A stretch of DNA of 8,093 bases from an uncultured Clostridia bacterium (GTDB lineage: Bacteria > Bacillota > Clostridia > Christensenellales > Borkfalkiaceae). Both the position numbers and the translations under genes were made by a program. The notes beneath the pieces were generated by a model that was not told the origin of the DNA, made no database searches, and was given only the letters and a program-made list of their open reading frames with translations. Shown piece after piece: positions 5,938 through 8,093 of the stretch. The stretch spans positions 1 to 8,093 of the forward strand of contig CAMOXE010000024.1 of NCBI GenBank assembly GCA_946628865.1. Direction: 5' to 3'. The first letter of the stretch is position 1. Each line of letters begins with the position of its first letter.

Positions 5938-6642
5938 TTATTGTCGTGCGCTTTTAAAACTCTTTTCTTCCTCTTCGGTCATATACCGCCAAGCGCCTTC
6001 GGCAATATCCCCCAAAACTATATCCCCGAACCGTATGCGCCTAAGCGCTATTATCTTATTTCCCCTCGCCCCGAAAAGCCTTTTTATCTCGTGATACTTA
6101 CCCTCGGTAAGTATTATTCTGCCCTCGTTGTCGTTTAATCGCACTATACGGCAACTTTTCGTAGTGTAACCGTCTTTTAAAGTTATGCCGCGCTCTATCG
6201 CGGAAACGTCCGCGTCGGAATATGCGTCCGCAGTTTTGAACGAATATTCCTTTTCGACGTGCCGCTTAGGCGAAAGCGCGGCGTGCGCCGACGCTCCGTC
6301 GTTCGTTAAAACCACAAGCCCCGTGGTGTCTTTATCGAGCCTGCCACAAGGAAATAAATCGTATTTTTTTAACTCCGTCGGCAACAAGTCGATAACCGTT
6401 TTATCTGCGGCGTCCTCCGTAGCGCTCACGACGCCGATCGGCTTATTAACGAGTATATAGACGTACTTTTTATAAAATACACGCTCGCCGTTAAGCGTTA
6501 TCACGTCGCTCGATTCGTCGATTTTCACGTCGGCTTTTTTCACGGTAACGCCGTTTACCGCTATCTCTCCGTTTTTAACGCATTTAGAGCATTGAGTTCT
6601 GGATAAAATCTTTTGCTCGGAGAAAAATTTATCAAGCCTCAT
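5938..6642 (-). CDS. rsuA: RsuA-family 16S rRNA pseudouridine synthase
   Basis: Isomerises a uridine in rRNA to pseudouridine; RsuA itself acts on U516 of 16S rRNA. The 234-aa protein has an N-terminal S4 RNA-binding domain (MRLDKFFSEQ to about residue 60). The catalytic domain contains LVNKPIGVVSAT (64-75), the catalytic loop GRLDKDTTGLV (100-110) with Asp103 as nucleophile, KEYSF (131-135) and EGKYHEIKRLFGARGN (180-195). The ending MTEEEEKSFKSA resembles the RsuA ending, favouring RsuA over RluB. The start at 6642 overlaps the preceding lyase-like gene by 4 bp (ATGA), with no strong ribosome site, so it is probably translated by coupling. Assignment to the family is firm; the exact U516 target is inferred from similarity. 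Confidence 0.93.
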   Translation of the reverse strand: MRLDKFFSEQKILSRTQCSKCVKNGEIAVNGVTVKKADVKIDESSDVITLNGERVFYKKYVYILVNKPIGVVSATEDAADKTVIDLLPTELKKYDLFPCGRLDKDTTGLVVLTNDGASAHAALSPKRHVEKEYSFKTADAYSDADVSAIERGITLKDGYTTKSCRIVRLNDNEGRIILTEGKYHEIKRLFGARGNKIIALRRIRFGDIVLGDIAEGAWRYMTEEEEKSFKSARQ

Positions 6643-7919
6643 AAGGATATAAGTCCGTTTTTATACATTTCGTTTATGGCGGACAGTATCCCGATTTTGG
6701 CGTGATAATAAGTCAATCCGCCCTGAAAGAATACCGCATACGGCTCTTTTATCGGGCCGTCGGCGGAAAGTTCGATAGACGAGCCTTGAACGAACGCACC
6801 CGCCGCCATTATCACTTGACTGTCGTAGCCGGGCATATCCCAAGGTATCGGCGTAACGTAACTGTCTACCGGAGCGGCGGACTGAATACCCTTGCAAAAC
6901 GCGAGCATCGCCTCTTCGCTTTTAAGTTCTACGGCTTGAATAATGTCGTAGCGCTCTTCGTTTCCGTTCGGAACGCATTTATAGCCGAGTTTTTCAAAGG
7001 CATTGGCTGCAAAAATCGCGCCTTTGAGCGCGCCCGCAACCACCGTCGGCGCTAAAAACAAGCCTTGATAGAAACTCTGCATAACTCCGAGGCTCGCTCC
7101 GACTTCCTGTCCGAGTCCCGGCGCGGACAGACGATAACCGCAACGGTCGACGAGTTCTTTTTTTCCGCAGATATATCCGCCGATAGGCGCCAAGCCTCCG
7201 CCCGGATTTTTAATCAGCGATCCGACGACCATATCCGCCCCGACTTCGGACGGCTCTTTCTCTTCCACGAATTCGCCGTAGCAGTTGTCCACCATAACGA
7301 TGACGCTCGGCTTTATTTTCTTGATAAAGGCTATCAACTCGCCTATTCTCTTTACCGAAAGCGTCGGACGCGTCTGATAACCTTTACTTCTTTGTATCGT
7401 TATCATTTTCGTCTTTTCGTTTATCGCTTTTTCGATATTTTTATAGTCGAAATCGCCGTTTGGCAAAAGGTCTACCTGGCGGTAACTTACGCCGTATTCT
7501 TTTAAAGAACACTTCGACGGTCTGATACCTATTACTTCTTCTAAAGTATCGTAAGGCTTGCCGACGGGGGATAAAAGTTCGTCGCCGGGAAGGAGATTAG
7601 CGGACAGCGCAACCGTAAGCGCATGCGTGCCGCAGACTATTTGCGGACGAACGAGCGCCGCCTCGGTGCGAAACACTTCCGCGTAAACTTTTTCTATCTT
7701 ATCTCTTCCGAGGTCGTTGTAGCCGTAACCGGTAGTCGCGGCAAAACAAGCCGCGTCCACGCGGTTATTGCGCATAGCGGCTAAAACTTTTATCTGGTTT
7801 ATTTCGGCTATCTCGTCGATTTTCTCAAATCCGGTTTTTAAATCCTTTAAAATTTCTTCGCCGAAATCAAAAACCTTTCCGTCTATTCCTGCGTTTATGT
7901 AACTGTATTTCGTTTCCAT
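6639..7919 (-). CDS. Methionine gamma-lyase-like PLP enzyme ('aluminium resistance protein', YnbB family)
   Basis: Fold-type-I PLP-dependent enzyme of the Met_gamma_lyase / aluminium-resistance family, related to cystathionine-type lyases. The true substrate is not established for most members. Length is 426 aa, as usual. IDEIAEINQIKVL (34-46) and TGYGYNDLGRD (63-73) open the conserved region, followed by RPQIVCGTHAL (91-101) and GKPYDTLEEVIG (120-131). VMVDNCYGEF (208-217) holds Asp211, expected to contact the PLP ring nitrogen. GSLIKNPGGGLAPIGGY (233-249) holds Lys237, the expected Schiff-base lysine. IELSADGP (382-389) and QGGLTYYHAKI (399-409) close the fold. The start at 7919 is the first ATG after an in-frame TGA. 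No ribosome site precedes it, and the predicted transcription start falls on the ATG. It is first in a unit with rsuA. Confidence 0.93.
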   Translation of the reverse strand: METKYSYINAGIDGKVFDFGEEILKDLKTGFEKIDEIAEINQIKVLAAMRNNRVDAACFAATTGYGYNDLGRDKIEKVYAEVFRTEAALVRPQIVCGTHALTVALSANLLPGDELLSPVGKPYDTLEEVIGIRPSKCSLKEYGVSYRQVDLLPNGDFDYKNIEKAINEKTKMITIQRSKGYQTRPTLSVKRIGELIAFIKKIKPSVIVMVDNCYGEFVEEKEPSEVGADMVVGSLIKNPGGGLAPIGGYICGKKELVDRCGYRLSAPGLGQEVGASLGVMQSFYQGLFLAPTVVAGALKGAIFAANAFEKLGYKCVPNGNEERYDIIQAVELKSEEAMLAFCKGIQSAAPVDSYVTPIPWDMPGYDSQVIMAAGAFVQGSSIELSADGPIKEPYAVFFQGGLTYYHAKIGILSAINEMYKNGLISL

Positions 7920-7925
7920 AATATA

Positions 7926-7954
7926 ATAATATCATCTTTAAGTTTTTTTTGCAA
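7926..7954 (-). promoter_or_regulatory. Candidate promoter of the lyase-rsuA unit, placed for a leaderless transcript
   Basis: Minus-strand TTGCAA (7954-7949; 4 of 6 consensus), a 17-nt spacer with an A-tract, then TATTAT (7931-7926; 5 of 6). Six nucleotides separate the -10 box from the ATG at 7919, so transcription would start at or next to the start codon. The missing Shine-Dalgarno sequence agrees with this. The region is AT-rich, so chance resemblance is possible. Confidence 0.5.
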
Positions 7955-7991
7955 ACGAAAACCGCCCGTTAGCCAAGTCAATTCATATCCG

Positions 7992-8093
7992 AACTCGTTT
8001 AAACGGCGTAATTTCGGCGTATTTTCACAAATTTTCGCTTGTAGTACTTGTATACGACTGCGTTCGTCTTTGTAAAAACCCACTTGAAATTAC
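7992..8093. repeat. Dispersed repeat, copy B (runs to window edge)
   Basis: The part shared with copy A is 7992-8041 (43 of 50 identical), continuing at 8042-8046 and 8063-8069 around 16 nt found only here. The same 11-bp tandem unit occurs (8004-8014 and 8015-8025). The section around GTATAC (8050-8055) is roughly palindromic, with TTTTCACAAA on the left facing TTTGTAAAA on the right. The element probably extends past the window. An open frame running through it on the minus strand has no ribosome site and is not considered a gene. Confidence 0.65.

Noticed and set aside
7065..7505. A 146-codon plus-strand frame opposite the lyase-like gene
   Set aside because: Antisense shadow of a conserved gene, with no ribosome site or recognisable domain. 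The same applies to the plus-strand frames at 476-874, 3399-3758, 4665-5006 and 6702-7055.
7895..8083. A 62-codon minus-strand open frame upstream of and overlapping the lyase-like gene
   Set aside because: It runs through repeat copy B, overlaps the lyase start by 25 bp in another frame, has no convincing ribosome site, and resembles no protein family I recognise. The repeat accounts for the open frame.

Overview
The window reads almost entirely on the minus strand, so transcription runs from high to low coordinates. All eleven genes that can be supported are on that strand. The gene content, the order ylxM-ffh-rpsP-khpA-rimM-trmD, the moderate GC content and the AAGGAGG-type ribosome binding sites suggest a Bacillota genome, most likely an uncultured Clostridia lineage. 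The species cannot be named from the sequence. This is mainly a housekeeping region; no defence, phage, CRISPR or biosynthetic system is visible.

Region 1 (8093 to 7920): an intergenic stretch holding one copy of a dispersed repeat and, next to the following gene, a promoter placed so that the transcript could be leaderless. Region 2 (7919 to 5396): a PLP-dependent methionine gamma-lyase-like gene ('aluminium resistance' family), overlapped by 4 bp by an RsuA-type 16S rRNA pseudouridine synthase, then a small nitroreductase. Region 3 (5395 to 3320): a perfect-consensus sigma-A promoter drives a DegV-family (fatty-acid-binding) protein and, 9 bp later, a YghO-like GNAT-fold protein. This unit ends in a perfect 12-bp inverted repeat.

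Region 4 (3314 to 1): the same inverted repeat supplies the -35 box of a second perfect-consensus promoter, which starts the SRP/ribosome operon: ylxM, ffh, rpsP, khpA, rimM and trmD (cut by the window edge). These genes link protein targeting (Ffh with its putative regulator YlxM), small-subunit assembly (S16, RimM), an RNA chaperone (KhpA) and tRNA m1G37 methylation (TrmD). Two places break the compact layout. A 153-bp ffh-rpsP gap holds a second copy of the repeat, flanked by an 11-bp direct repeat. A 49-bp khpA-rimM gap holds a 7-bp GC-rich hairpin just before a rimM start that has no Shine-Dalgarno sequence.

The observations most worth checking are the repeat family and its possible insertion footprint after ffh, the rimM hairpin as a way of separating r-protein from modification-enzyme output, the palindrome over the ylxM -35 box, and the possibly leaderless lyase gene.
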